Source: Bacteroidota bacterium (GTDB lineage Bacteria; Bacteroidota; Bacteroidia; Flavobacteriales; Weeksellaceae). From it: 64,000 nucleotides of DNA. The stretch is from assembly GCA_023386965.1 (NCBI GenBank), contig JAEWIR010000001.1:24510-88509 (forward strand), written 5' to 3'. A program made the position numbers and the translations under genes. Shown here one piece after another: positions 17,643 through 27,213 of this stretch. The notes under the pieces were generated by a model. The model did not search any database, was not told the origin of the DNA, and worked only from the letters and a program-made list of their open reading frames with translations. Within the stretch, counting starts at the first letter, position 1. Each line of letters begins with the position of its first letter.

Positions 17643-18518
17643 CTAAAATTTCCGCTTGTAGGCCAGCAGCGTGTTTTTCATCAGCATTGCCCTAGTCATC
17701 GGACCAACGCCGCCCGGAACAGGCGTAATCCACGAAGCTTTTTCTACGCAGCTGTCATAATCCACATCGCCTTCCAGATGGTAGCCTTTAGGCCCCTCAT
17801 CTTCTACACGTGAGATTCCCACATCTATAATTACGGCACCATCCTTAATCATGTCGCCTTTCAGATATTTAGGCGCGCCCAGTGCAACAATCACAATATC
17901 TGCATTTTTGGTAAATTCTTCAATGTTCTGTGTATGGCTGTGCACTACCGTAACAGTAGCGTTTCCGGGATTACCTTTTGTACTCATCAGGATACTCATG
18001 GGTCTTCCGACAATCCGGCTGCGGCCAATAACCACACAGTGTTTTCCCTGGGTAGGAATGTTGTATCTCTCCAGCAAAGTCATTATGCCGTAAGGTGTAG
18101 CGGGCAAATAAGCTTCCATCTCAAGAGCCATTCTGCCGAAGTTTTCCGGGTGGAAACCGTCTACGTCCTTATCAGGACTTATGCTTTCAATTACCTTTTC
18201 CTCATCCATTCCTTTTGGGATGGGCAACTGCACGATAAAGCCGTCAATTGCACTGTCCGCATTCAGTTTTTCAATCTCGGTAAGTAACTCAGCTTCTGTT
18301 ATGGTATCACTGAATTTAAGCAGGGTGGATTTGAATCCTACTTCCTTACAGTCTTTCACTTTACTGTTTACATAGGCCTTGCTGGCTCCGTTTTCACCAA
18401 CGAGAATCGCTGCCAGATGGGGAGGTCTTCTGCCGGAGGCAACAATCTTATCCACCTCTGTTTTAATTTCCTGTTTGATTTCATTGGATATTTTAAGTCC
18501 ATCCAGAATCTGCGCCAT
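17643..18518 (-). CDS. folD: Bifunctional methylenetetrahydrofolate dehydrogenase/cyclohydrolase
   Basis: 291 residues. Interconverts 5,10-methylene-THF, 5,10-methenyl-THF and 10-formyl-THF with NADP. Active-site Y49 and K53 sit in the family segment AYVNSKVKDCKEVGF, matching the spacing of the E. coli enzyme. IDGFIVQLPIP (about 93-103), the Rossmann motif VVIGRSRIVGRPM (about 163-175) and the C-terminal PVPGGVGPMTRAMLM are all present. It begins immediately after the methyltransferase stop codon (2-base gap) and is followed by queE, so pgi, methyltransferase, folD and queE look like one transcription unit. Confidence 0.97.
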   Translation of the reverse strand: MAQILDGLKISNEIKQEIKTEVDKIVASGRRPPHLAAILVGENGASKAYVNSKVKDCKEVGFKSTLLKFSDTITEAELLTEIEKLNADSAIDGFIVQLPIPKGMDEEKVIESISPDKDVDGFHPENFGRMALEMEAYLPATPYGIMTLLERYNIPTQGKHCVVIGRSRIVGRPMSILMSTKGNPGNATVTVVHSHTQNIEEFTKNADIVIVALGAPKYLKGDMIKDGAVIIDVGISRVEDEGPKGYHLEGDVDYDSCVEKASWITPVPGGVGPMTRAMLMKNTLLAYKRKF

Positions 18519-18520
18519 AT

Positions 18521-19354
18521 TTATTTACTTTTTATTATTACTGTATCCTGAAAATTCACTGCATTTTCCTTCGCGGTCCTGCCGTTCCAGTAGCCAAATT
18601 CAATCTTTACGATCTCAAGTTCTGCCTCATCAACCAATTTATTAAGAAGTTTCTGGCTTAATGCAATGTTTGCCGAAGGCACTTTTTTGTCCATCAGTCT
18701 GTAACCTTCACTATACTCAAACGGAAAGCTGAAGCTCGGGTCCTGATTTTCGTCCCTGTAATTTTCATCATAAAGGAAAAAAGTAGCCAGACATTTCCCA
18801 TCATCCTTCATTACACGCTTTATCTCTTTCAGATAATGAGCTATCTCACTACACTTTATATGCGTGAATACTGAAAAAAGGAAAACTTTATCAAAATTAT
18901 TTTCAGGATACGGAAATATGAAGTCTTCTCCTTTCTTTTCGTACGTATTGTACAGGTCATTATGCAGCGATACAAAGGTAAAGTTAAAATTTGGGTGTTC
19001 GGAAGTAATGTTCTTTTTGCACCAGTCCACCCCTTTTTTTACAACATCGAAGCCTTCATATTTTCCCTGCTTCAGTATTTTAGTAAGAGGCAGGGCTGTT
19101 CGTCCTATGCCCGAACCGATGTCCAGCACCGAATCAGTTCCCTTCAAGTCAATATGATCTGCGAGAATTTTAACTTGCGTAGCGCCCTGCGTAATAAAAT
19201 CGCCGGAGCCGATATAAATATCACCCTTATCTGGCTGCAGTTCTCTGCGCCTGCCCGACAGCTTCTGCAGGAGATCGTACGGCATATAGAATATTTTTCG
19301 GGTTGCCAGCCTGAGTCCCGGACTTAATGAGTAGTATATCTTACGTAGGAGCAT
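18521..19354 (-). CDS. SAM-dependent class I methyltransferase
   Basis: 277 residues starting at the ATG at 19354, which is one base from the pgi stop codon; a longer frame (from 19546) runs back inside pgi and is rejected. The Rossmann methyltransferase core begins near residue 75: VLDIGSGIGRTALPL is motif I with the Gly-rich SAM loop. YEGFDVVKKGVDWC is motif II, and FDKVFLFSVFTHI is the motif IV region. The N-terminal about 60 residues are basic and hydrophobic, possibly membrane-associating. This belongs to the broad methyltransferase domain 11/25 class; the substrate is unknown. Position between pgi and folD does not reveal the role. Confidence 0.85.
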   Translation of the reverse strand: MLLRKIYYSLSPGLRLATRKIFYMPYDLLQKLSGRRRELQPDKGDIYIGSGDFITQGATQVKILADHIDLKGTDSVLDIGSGIGRTALPLTKILKQGKYEGFDVVKKGVDWCKKNITSEHPNFNFTFVSLHNDLYNTYEKKGEDFIFPYPENNFDKVFLFSVFTHIKCSEIAHYLKEIKRVMKDDGKCLATFFLYDENYRDENQDPSFSFPFEYSEGYRLMDKKVPSANIALSQKLLNKLVDEAELEIVKIEFGYWNGRTAKENAVNFQDTVIIKSK

Positions 19355-19355
19355 G

Positions 19356-20996
19356 TTATTTTTGATTTTTATAGAAATTGATGAGTCCGTTGGTAGAACT
19401 GTCATGTGTATCTGTCGCGGCACCATCCTGTAATTCGGGTAATATCCTGGACGCCAGCGTTTTTCCGAGTTCCACACCGAACTGGTCGAAACTGAAAATA
19501 TTCCAGATAATTCCCTGTACAAAGATTTTATGCTCGTACAGTGCAATGAGCTGCCCCAGTGAAAATGGTGTTAATTCGTTAAATAACAGCGAATTGGTAG
19601 GTGTGTTTCCGTGGAAAACTTTATGATTCTGGATTTGTTTTATTTCCTCCTGAGATTTACCGGTCGCCAACAGTTCCTCCTGCACTTCGATCGGTGTTTT
19701 ACCGAACGCCAGGGCTTCAGTCTGGGCGAAAAAGTTGGCCAGGAGTTTTTCCTGATGATCGGAAACATGGTTGCAGGACTTCACAAATGCAATAAAATCA
19801 GCCGGAATAAATTCGGTTCCCTGATGGATCAGTTGGTAAAAGGCATGCTGCCCGTTCGTGCCTGGTTCACCCCAGATCACCGGTCCTGTTTCATACTGCA
19901 CAAACTGCCCGTTGCGGTCGGTACATTTACCGTTGCTCTCCATGTCAGCCTGCTGCAGGTAGGCGGGAAAACGGTCCAGGTATTGAGAGTAGGGAAGGAT
20001 TGCATACGTTCCCGCATGGTGGAAATTTCGGTACCAAACCCCCAAAAGTGCCATGATTACGGGAATGTTCTCCCGAAACTCCGCGGTCCGGAAGTGCAGA
20101 TCGGTGTCATTTGCACCTTTCAGCAGCTGTTCAAAGTTCTCATAACCCACTGCCAGCACGATGCTAAGCCCAATGGCGCTCCACAGCGAATAGCGACCGC
20201 CTACCCAGTCCCAAAATTCAAAAATATTTTTCTCCGCGATTCCGAAATCCTTTACTGCTTCTGTGTTTGTTGAAAGCGCCACGAAATGTTTGGCAACATC
20301 GTCATGAGAGCCGCGGGTCATGAACCAGGCTTTCGCCGATTCGGCATTGGTCATCGTTTCCTGAGTGGTGAATGTCTTTGATGCTACAATAAACAGCGTC
20401 GTTTCCGGATCCAGTTCCTTCAGCACTTCCGCAATATGATTTCCGTCCACGTTGGACACGAAATGGACATTTATGCGCGTGCGGTAATGTTTCAGTGCCC
20501 GGCATACCATCACTGGCCCCAGGTCTGAACCTCCAATACCTATATTCACGACATCGGTGATCTCCTTACCGGTAAATCCTTTGTGCCTGCCCGAAATGAC
20601 CTCCTCAGAAAAAGCCTTCATCTGTTTCAGGACTCTTCGGACAGCCGGTTTTATATTTTCACCGTCAACCAGGATTTCAGTTTCAGAGAAATCCCGGAGG
20701 GCCGTGTGCAGGACCGCCCGTCCTTCGGTTTCATTGATGATATCACCTGAGAACATTTTAGTAATGGCCGAATTCAGGTCACACTCTTCCGCCAGGTTCA
20801 GCAACAGTTCAAATGTCCTACCGTCTATAAGATTCTTGGAGAAGTCAAAAAGGAAATTTGGCCTTTTTATGGAAAATTGGTTAAACCTTTCCGGATTATA
20901 ATTGAAAAGTGTGCGGAGTTCAAAATCATTGTGTGCGAAGTGTTCGCTAAGGGCCGACCAGGCCTTTGTTTCTGTGGGATTGATTTTGGGCAGCAT
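19356..20996 (-). CDS. pgi: Glucose-6-phosphate isomerase
   Basis: 546 residues, the usual long bacterial form. Interconverts glucose-6-phosphate and fructose-6-phosphate. The first substrate region NIGIGGSDLGP is at 151-161, the SIS-domain VASKTFTTQETM at about 204-215, and the classical signature DWVGGRYSLWSAIG at 263-276. QYETGPVIWGEPGTNGQHAFYQLIHQG and the C-terminal VELGKTLA with the catalytic Lys are all present. The promoter is presumably in the 128-base gap upstream. It is the first gene of the run pgi, methyltransferase, folD, queE. Confidence 0.97.
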   Translation of the reverse strand: MLPKINPTETKAWSALSEHFAHNDFELRTLFNYNPERFNQFSIKRPNFLFDFSKNLIDGRTFELLLNLAEECDLNSAITKMFSGDIINETEGRAVLHTALRDFSETEILVDGENIKPAVRRVLKQMKAFSEEVISGRHKGFTGKEITDVVNIGIGGSDLGPVMVCRALKHYRTRINVHFVSNVDGNHIAEVLKELDPETTLFIVASKTFTTQETMTNAESAKAWFMTRGSHDDVAKHFVALSTNTEAVKDFGIAEKNIFEFWDWVGGRYSLWSAIGLSIVLAVGYENFEQLLKGANDTDLHFRTAEFRENIPVIMALLGVWYRNFHHAGTYAILPYSQYLDRFPAYLQQADMESNGKCTDRNGQFVQYETGPVIWGEPGTNGQHAFYQLIHQGTEFIPADFIAFVKSCNHVSDHQEKLLANFFAQTEALAFGKTPIEVQEELLATGKSQEEIKQIQNHKVFHGNTPTNSLLFNELTPFSLGQLIALYEHKIFVQGIIWNIFSFDQFGVELGKTLASRILPELQDGAATDTHDSSTNGLINFYKNQK

Positions 20997-21070
20997 ACAT
21001 TAGGTTTTGTTCACCCGTGCGGGTATATAAACTGCTAATTTAAGGAAAATTGCAGGAAAGACATACGGAA

Positions 21071-21095
21071 AGGCTCCGGCACATAACCGAAGCCT
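21071..21095 (-). terminator. Probable terminator of the DUF4349 gene
   Basis: On the minus strand AGGCTTCGG pairs with CCGGAGCCT (one wobble) around a 7-base loop, followed by TTTCC. It lies 30 bases after the DUF4349 stop codon and upstream of pgi. The T-tract is short. Confidence 0.5.
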
Positions 21096-21124
21096 CAAGA
21101 TAATATTCCCTGACTGCTTTGAAT

Positions 21125-22030
21125 TTACTCGCGCGGCAATCCCGTGTGCATACTGGTGGCTGTCCTCTTTCTCCGGAAAAAATAGATGAGCAGGCAGCCC
21201 AAAATCAGAATTGGCCAGAGCGTAAGCAGTCCGATAACCAGTCTTTGGGTAAGGTAAAAACCTTCCGCAAAAGCGTTCTTTGTTTCGTACAGGAAGTTGG
21301 ACTTGAATTTATTATCCGTGTTCCGCACATTAGTAACCGCTGTTTCTGCCACACGCAGTTCCGGTTCTTTCAGATAGATTTGGACCGTACTGTACTTCAG
21401 GCGGTCACTCATCCGGAGATCGGCGATTTTCTGAGTGTTGTTTGCAGCCATATTCCGGTCGTCGAGTTTCACTTTATCTTTATTATTTTGGATTTGGCGG
21501 ATGTTATTGGCTGTGGTTGTAATTCTTTCCGATTCCATTTTCGCCAGTTCAATATTTGCGGTAACATCTTCCGCCAAAATAACCCTGGAAGTGAGGAATA
21601 GTTTACGGTTGTTGATGAACTGCAGCAAGGCACCGAGTTGTTCTGTAGGAACCCTTACCTGCATATTGTTCTCTGTCCGGAATTTTCGCACCAGGACGGC
21701 ATTCTCATTACTTACCTCATAAGTTTCTTCTGAAACAATATTTGAATGGAGCTCGCTTGAGGTAACAAAACCTCCCATTTCCTGTACAGACTTTTCAATA
21801 GCGATAGTAGCGTCGTAAACATCTTTCACTTCCATATCCACATTCGCGGTCTTAACAAATTTCTTTCCTTCCACCTCCATGGTGGCTGCGGTGGAGATAC
21901 TGTCTGAAACCAGAACCGCGCTGTCGGTTTCATGCATAACATCGGTTGTACTGCTTTCACTTTTGCTGCATGCTGTACCTGTAAGGAGTACAAGGCTTAC
22001 CAAAACAGTTTTCGGGTGCAAATTTTTCAT
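21125..22030 (-). CDS. DUF4349 domain lipoprotein
   Basis: 301 residues. The signal peptide ends in the lipobox TACS (C22). The DUF4349 domain follows: FVKTANVDMEVKDVYDATIAIEKSVQEMGGFVTSSEL is its conserved N-terminal part (read around 58-95), then VPTEQL, a Glu/Lys coiled-coil (about 165-205), and a C-terminal membrane helix (LVIGLLTLWPILILGCLLIYFF, about 264-285) with an Arg/Lys-rich end. The protein is therefore anchored at both ends. The family is widespread but functionally uncharacterised. Upstream there is a 263-base AT-rich gap with a perfect 12-bp inverted repeat. Confidence 0.88.
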   Translation of the reverse strand: MKNLHPKTVLVSLVLLTGTACSKSESSTTDVMHETDSAVLVSDSISTAATMEVEGKKFVKTANVDMEVKDVYDATIAIEKSVQEMGGFVTSSELHSNIVSEETYEVSNENAVLVRKFRTENNMQVRVPTEQLGALLQFINNRKLFLTSRVILAEDVTANIELAKMESERITTTANNIRQIQNNKDKVKLDDRNMAANNTQKIADLRMSDRLKYSTVQIYLKEPELRVAETAVTNVRNTDNKFKSNFLYETKNAFAEGFYLTQRLVIGLLTLWPILILGCLLIYFFRRKRTATSMHTGLPRE

Positions 22031-22146
22031 AACTCTTAGATTTAATTGGTTATTCCAAAGATGCAGGGTGATCTAATCAGATCCTTTGTAAAATACTTAT
22101 CATATTAATGTAAAAAGAAATATGATTATAATTAATTGTAAATCAG

Positions 22147-22199
22147 GAGTTTGTAAATTAAGTATACAAGTTTATGGGGCAAGTTGCATTTACAAACTC
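22147..22199. repeat. 12-bp perfect inverted repeat in the lon/DUF4349 gap
   Basis: GAGTTTGTAAAT (22147-22158) and ATTTACAAACTC (22188-22199) are exact reverse complements separated by 29 bases. There is no T-tract, so it is not a simple terminator. It lies downstream of lon and upstream of the DUF4349 gene on the minus strand, and could be an operator pair or a structured leader. Confidence 0.6.
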
Positions 22200-22293
22200 A
22201 GCCAACAATTAAAAAAGTCAATTTTCCGGCAACCAAATTCCAAAAGAAAAACCACTCACGTCATGAAGGGCTTTTGAATATTAGGTGATAAAA

Positions 22294-24708
22294 TCACTTT
22301 TCGAGGGCAATGTCAATAACCTCGCTCATCCGGTTAACATAACTGATCTTAAGATTCTTAAGGTAGTCTTTTTTGATTTCTTCCACATCTTTGCGGTTGG
22401 CTTCGCACAGAATAATGTGCGTAATTCCGGCACGGGTTGCGGCCAGTAATTTCTCCTTGATTCCGCCTACGGGCAGAACTTTTCCGCGTAGGGTAATCTC
22501 ACCGGTCATGGCCAGATGAGGTTTTACCTTCCGGTTCCTGAAACTGGAAACAATAGAGGTGAGCATTGCGATTCCCGCAGACGGTCCATCCTTAGGTGTG
22601 GCACCTTCCGGTACATGCACGTGAATGTTCTTTTTCTGCAAATCCTCCGCAGGAATGCCCAATTCGTCGTGCTTAGCTTTTATATACTCCAGCGCGATGG
22701 TGGCCGACTCCTTCATGACGTTTCCAAGGTTTCCGGTCATGGTAAGGTTGCCTTTACCCTCGCTTAGAATACTTTCGATAAAGAGAATGTCGCCACCCAC
22801 CTGGGTCCAGGCCAATCCGGTCACGACACCCGGTACATCAGAGATCTCGGAAAGGCTTTTTGGTCTGGGTACACCCAGGATCTCATCAACCTTTGCCAGG
22901 GATATCCTTGGTTCATACTCTTTTTCCATAGCTGTTTGAAGTGCAACCCATCTCGCTATGGCTGCGATTTGCTTCTCCAGTCCCCTAACACCACTCTCCG
23001 AGGTGTGTGCGTCTATAATATGTTTGAGTTCGGTATTCCCCAGTTTGAAGGATTTGGCAGTGAGCCCGTTCTCTTCCTGCTGCTTATTAATAAGGTGCCT
23101 TTTGGCAATTTCCACTTTTTCCTCCAGCGTATAACCAGCGATTTCAATGATTTCCATGCGGTCCAAAAGCGGCCGCTGCACCGTGGACAGTGAGTTGGCC
23201 GTAGCAATGAACATGACACGCGACAGGTCGTAACCCATCTCCAGGAAATTATCGTAAAAAGCACTGTTCTGTTCTGGATCCAAAACTTCCAGCAGTGCTG
23301 AACTCGGATCACCATGAATTCCCTGACCGATTTTATCAATCTCGTCCAGAACAATCACAGGGTTGGATGTTCCGGATTTTTTCAAAGACTGCAACACGCG
23401 CCCGGCCATAGCTCCAATATAGGTTTTACGGTGACCGCGGATTTCAGACTCATCATGCAGGCCGCCCAGGGAAAGCCGTACGTATTTACGACCCAACGCG
23501 TCGGCAACTGATTTTCCGAGTGATGTTTTTCCGACACCGGGAGGTCCTACCAAACATAAAATCGGCGATTTCATGTTGTTCTTCAGTTTGAGGACAGCCA
23601 TGTGCTCCAGGATTCTTTTCTTGATATCTTCCAGACCGAAATGGGCTTTATCCAGAATCTTCTCTGCTTTATTGATGTCAAAAACATCCTTGGTATAAGT
23701 GTCCCATGGAAGATCTGTGAAGAAATCCAGGTAATTGCGCTGGACATTATAGTCCGGCGAATTCGGGTTTTGGCGCTGAAGGCGGTTAAGTTCTTTCTGG
23801 AAATGATTTTCAACTTCTTCGCTCCATTTTACATTTTTGACTTTAAGTAAAAGTTCTTCTACATCAGATTCAGGTCCTCCGCCCAATTCTTCCTGAATGG
23901 TCTTCATTTGCTGGCTCAGGAAATAATCGCGCTGCTGCTTATCCAGATCTTTGGAGGTTTTCTGATGGATTTGGTTGCGAAGTTCCAGAATCCGGAAATC
24001 GTCATGCATCATTTCATAACAGGTCTGGGCTCTCTTCAGGAGATTTTTCTCCTCCAGAAGACTTTGTTTTTTACTGGCGTTGAAATTGGCATTCGCGCAG
24101 ATGAAATTCAGCAATTCCTCCAGGCCCTGAATATTCTTAATGGCAAAATTGGCCGCATTCGGAATGCCCGGATCCAGGGCGATAATTTTTTCTGCAAGAT
24201 CCTTGATGTTTTCAATCAGCGCCTCAAATTCTTCCCTGTTACGCGCTGAAGTATCTTTCAGTTTAGTGATTTCGGCCTTATAATAAGGTTCGGTTTCCAC
24301 AAACTGTTTGGTCTTAAACCTGCCAAATCCTTTCGTGATGGCGGTAATATTGCCTTCAGGCAGCTTGATGATCTTCAGGATTTTGGCGTAAGTACCAATC
24401 TGGTACAGATCTTCCTGTGCGGGGTTATCTACAGTAGCATTTTTCTGGCTGATGATGCCGATGAACTCACCGCTTTGCTGCGCCTCTTCCAGCAGTTTTA
24501 TAGAATTTTTCCTGCCCGCGGTAATCGGTACTATCACCTTGGGGAACATCACCATATTCCGCACCGGCAGAATCGGGAAAACCGTCTGGCTGGTGTTAAG
24601 TTCCGTTTCGTCAAAGTCCTTAAGGTTGATCTCCTCAGCTACCAGGCTGAAGCCGTCATCTAAAATATCGTCAAATTCCATTTGTTCGTTTCTGTCTTTA
24701 GTCTCCAT
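22294..24708 (-). CDS. lon: ATP-dependent protease Lon
   Basis: 804 residues, full length for LonA. It degrades damaged and regulatory proteins in the cytosol as a hexamer. The N-terminal substrate domain spans about 40-240, followed by a coiled coil. The AAA+ module has Walker A GPPGVGKTS and Walker B VIVLDEIDKIG. The Ser-Lys dyad protease domain has S710 in PKDGPSAG and K753 in GGIKEK. The N-terminus has an acidic extension (about 1-35) often seen in Bacteroidota Lon. It is divergent from the ppiD-like gene across a 247-base intergenic region. Confidence 0.97.
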   Translation of the reverse strand: METKDRNEQMEFDDILDDGFSLVAEEINLKDFDETELNTSQTVFPILPVRNMVMFPKVIVPITAGRKNSIKLLEEAQQSGEFIGIISQKNATVDNPAQEDLYQIGTYAKILKIIKLPEGNITAITKGFGRFKTKQFVETEPYYKAEITKLKDTSARNREEFEALIENIKDLAEKIIALDPGIPNAANFAIKNIQGLEELLNFICANANFNASKKQSLLEEKNLLKRAQTCYEMMHDDFRILELRNQIHQKTSKDLDKQQRDYFLSQQMKTIQEELGGGPESDVEELLLKVKNVKWSEEVENHFQKELNRLQRQNPNSPDYNVQRNYLDFFTDLPWDTYTKDVFDINKAEKILDKAHFGLEDIKKRILEHMAVLKLKNNMKSPILCLVGPPGVGKTSLGKSVADALGRKYVRLSLGGLHDESEIRGHRKTYIGAMAGRVLQSLKKSGTSNPVIVLDEIDKIGQGIHGDPSSALLEVLDPEQNSAFYDNFLEMGYDLSRVMFIATANSLSTVQRPLLDRMEIIEIAGYTLEEKVEIAKRHLINKQQEENGLTAKSFKLGNTELKHIIDAHTSESGVRGLEKQIAAIARWVALQTAMEKEYEPRISLAKVDEILGVPRPKSLSEISDVPGVVTGLAWTQVGGDILFIESILSEGKGNLTMTGNLGNVMKESATIALEYIKAKHDELGIPAEDLQKKNIHVHVPEGATPKDGPSAGIAMLTSIVSSFRNRKVKPHLAMTGEITLRGKVLPVGGIKEKLLAATRAGITHIILCEANRKDVEEIKKDYLKNLKISYVNRMSEVIDIALEK

Positions 24709-24920
24709 GACAATCTGTCATTTCAGTTTCCTGCCCGCATGTACTCATTACAGTTATTTCTCTTAGAAATTCAGGGCGGCAAACTGTAAAGGCAGGTTTC
24801 CCAATTCCTGTGCCAATGAAATTTTCATAAAAGAATGCGGACAAAATTTCCTTTATACGCGCTTGTACAGGCTTACAGCATAAAAATGAAACGATATTTC
24901 TCTTGTTTCTTAAAAATGTG

Positions 24921-24928
24921 TATTTTCG
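24921..24928 (+). promoter_or_regulatory. Possible promoter of the PpiD-like gene
   Basis: TATTTTCG is one base off TAnnTTTG and lies 27 bases before the ATG at 24956. A TTG at 24903-24905 is at a slightly short spacing of 15 bases. The remainder of the 247-base divergent gap with lon shows no other clear signal. Confidence 0.35.
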
Positions 24929-24955
24929 CTGACTGATAAAATATATTACAATATA

Positions 24956-27103
24956 ATGGCAATTTTAGGTGAAATTAGAAAACGACCGATTTTATTAATG
25001 GGAATCATTGCCCTGGCGCTGCTGGCGTTTCTGGTAAATCCGGATACGTTCGACAAGCTTTTTGGGAAGGATCCGAACATTTTGGGAAAGGTAAACGGAG
25101 ATGAGATTACACGTGAAGAGTATTCTGATCAGCTTTTTATCCTGCAGCAGCAAGCCCAGCAACAGGGTCAGCCCGCAACCGGTCTGGAAGAACAGGCATG
25201 GCAGATGATGGTCCAGAGCAAACTTATCAAGCAGCAGTTTGAGAAAATGGGTCTGGAAATGACCGACGATTATTTCTGGAGCCAGCTGCAGTTCGACCCT
25301 ATGTTTGCCCAAAATCCTGAAAATTTTGATGAAAAAGGAAACTTCCGTCTTCAGGAAATTAAGAAGCAGGTGCAGGATCTTCAGAACAGCGGTGATATAC
25401 AGTCATTGAACCAATGGAATAAGATGAGAAGATCCATTGAGTACAGAATGATGGCGCGTGAACTTATTTCCAATATCAATTCCGGTGTTACTGTAGGTAA
25501 AAAGGAAGTGGAGGAAATCATGAGACAGCGCGACAATCTTGCTGATATTGATTATGTTAAAGTAGATTATGCATCTTTCCTGCAGAAAAATCCGGTTAAA
25601 GTGACTTCTGAAGATCTTGCCGCCTATATTAAAAAGTATCCCAATACCTATAAAACGGATGCAAGTGTAAATCTTGGAGTGGTTTATTTCCCTGCACAGG
25701 CCAGCGCGCAGGACGATGCTGCCAAACTAAAAGAGATCACAAGCCTCCTTACCGGTGGTAATACCAATGGTGGTGTAGTGGAGAATTTTCAGAATACAGC
25801 CAGCGATTCCATGTTTGTGATGCTGAACTCCGATATGCCTTTTGACAACAGGTATCTTGGCGAGAACGAACTTCCGCCATCCATCAGAGAGTGGGTGAAG
25901 ACTGCAGCTCCGGGTCAGATTACCGGACCGTATAAAGAACAGAATGTATATGTGCTTTCCAAAATGCTGGACCGCAAACCTTCAGATTCAGTGCTTTCAA
26001 AACATATCCTGATTTCCTACCAGGGTGCGCAGAGATCAACTGCTACCCGCACAAAGGAGCAGGCAAAGAAAACTGCCGACAGTCTGTATGCCATTATCAA
26101 AGGAAACGCGGCAGCTTTTGCAGAAGGTCTTAAAATATCAGATGAGCCTGGCGCCGTTGAAAGAAACGGAAGTGTGGGTTGGGTAACTCCTGCTTCACCA
26201 TTCGATCCGGCCTACCTTAATTTCCTGATGAGCAATCCTAAAGGTGCTACAGGTGTTCAGGAATCCAGCTTCGGATATCACATCATCAACATTGAAGACA
26301 AGAAATCAGGTTCTATGACCTATAAGTTGGCCAATATCGTGAAAGCGGTTACTCCGTCTGAGCAAACAGAGAATGCTGTAGACAAAAATGCCAGACGTTT
26401 TATCCAGCAAATTCAGGGTAAGTCATTTAATGATTTTGCCAATATTGCTAAAAAAGGCAACTATATGTTCAGTAACCCTAAAATGGTGAAAAGATTTGAA
26501 GGTCAGATTTCAGGACTTGGAACGCCTAAAGATTCAGAAATCATTGCCTGGGCATTTGATAAGAAAAGGGAAAAAGGAGATACCGAATTCTTCGTGGTTG
26601 ACGGTACCGGCGATCGTGTTGTTGTTATACTGAACGGTAAACAGGAAAAAGGCCTTGCCGACCCTGAATCCGTTAGAGATCAGATTGAGCCGATCGTGAA
26701 AAACCAGTTGGCAGCCAAGAAAATCATTGAGAAGATGAATGCAGCTAAAGCAGGCAGCCTGGATCAGGTAGCTAAACTGTTTGGAACAGGAAAGCTGAAC
26801 GCACAGGTAAATCTTCTGAACCCAACTGTTGGCGGTTCCATGGAACCACGTGTGGCAGGTGCAGCGTTTGGCGTGGCCAAAGGAAAAGTGAGCAAACCTG
26901 TGGAAGGAATGACCGGTGTTTATGTAGTACTTAAAAAGTCCGAAACAATGAACAAACAGCCGGGAGACATTAAGCAGATGACTGAATCCATGATGCAGCA
27001 GAATGCCAGTTTCTTCGGACAGTCCTTCATCAAGAGTCTGCAGGATAATGCAGATATCAAGGATTACAGAATTGAAGTATGGGACAAAGGGGTAACCCAG
27101 TAA
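24956..27103 (+). CDS. PpiD/SurA-like periplasmic peptidyl-prolyl isomerase
   Basis: 715 residues. An N-terminal membrane anchor (about 13-31, LLMGIIALALLAFLVNP) is followed by a SurA_N-like chaperone region (NGDEITREEYSDQL, about 45-180, Gln-rich) and a parvulin-type PPIC domain (about 345-450: SKHILISYQGA, GSVGWVTPASPFDPAY, ESSFGYHIINIEDK). A second, degenerate rotamase-like repeat spans about 470-690 (SGLGTPKDSEIIAWAF, AAFGVAKGKVSKPVEGMTGVYVV). This is the PpiD architecture: a membrane-tethered foldase for exported proteins. A strong terminator follows. It is divergent from lon, pairing two protein-quality-control genes. Confidence 0.93.
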   Translation: MAILGEIRKRPILLMGIIALALLAFLVNPDTFDKLFGKDPNILGKVNGDEITREEYSDQLFILQQQAQQQGQPATGLEEQAWQMMVQSKLIKQQFEKMGLEMTDDYFWSQLQFDPMFAQNPENFDEKGNFRLQEIKKQVQDLQNSGDIQSLNQWNKMRRSIEYRMMARELISNINSGVTVGKKEVEEIMRQRDNLADIDYVKVDYASFLQKNPVKVTSEDLAAYIKKYPNTYKTDASVNLGVVYFPAQASAQDDAAKLKEITSLLTGGNTNGGVVENFQNTASDSMFVMLNSDMPFDNRYLGENELPPSIREWVKTAAPGQITGPYKEQNVYVLSKMLDRKPSDSVLSKHILISYQGAQRSTATRTKEQAKKTADSLYAIIKGNAAAFAEGLKISDEPGAVERNGSVGWVTPASPFDPAYLNFLMSNPKGATGVQESSFGYHIINIEDKKSGSMTYKLANIVKAVTPSEQTENAVDKNARRFIQQIQGKSFNDFANIAKKGNYMFSNPKMVKRFEGQISGLGTPKDSEIIAWAFDKKREKGDTEFFVVDGTGDRVVVILNGKQEKGLADPESVRDQIEPIVKNQLAAKKIIEKMNAAKAGSLDQVAKLFGTGKLNAQVNLLNPTVGGSMEPRVAGAAFGVAKGKVSKPVEGMTGVYVVLKKSETMNKQPGDIKQMTESMMQQNASFFGQSFIKSLQDNADIKDYRIEVWDKGVTQ

Positions 27104-27118
27104 CCAGCAAATAACCAG

Positions 27119-27143
27119 GCGGCCCTCAAAGGCCGCTTTTTTT
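27119..27143 (+). terminator. Rho-independent terminator of the PpiD-like gene
   Basis: GCGGCC (27119-27124) pairs with GGCCGC (27131-27136) around CTCAAA, followed by seven T residues. A textbook intrinsic terminator 16 bases after the stop. Confidence 0.93.
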
Positions 27144-27160
27144 GGCCCGGTTTTTTCAAA

Positions 27161-27189
27161 TTGGAGATGGAGAAAAAATCCTATCTTTG
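27161..27189 (+). promoter_or_regulatory. Bacteroidota promoter of the MCE operon
   Basis: TTG at 27161-27163 and TATCTTTG at 27182-27189 are 18 bases apart, an exact match to the phylum's TTG-N17-23-TAnnTTTG promoter. The ATG is at 27214. Confidence 0.85.
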
Positions 27190-27213
27190 CTAGACTTAAG
27201 TTATACCAATTAG

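Noticed and set aside
19355..19546. 64-residue N-terminal extension of the methyltransferase
   Set aside because: It overlaps the 3' part of pgi in another frame. The ATG at 19354 lies one base from the pgi stop and begins a typical N-terminus, so it is the better start.
24707..24721. Palindrome ATGACA-N3-TGTCAT over the lon start codon
   Set aside because: Perfect but short (6 bp arms). It includes the start codon itself and has no second copy or known operator match, so chance is a sufficient explanation.
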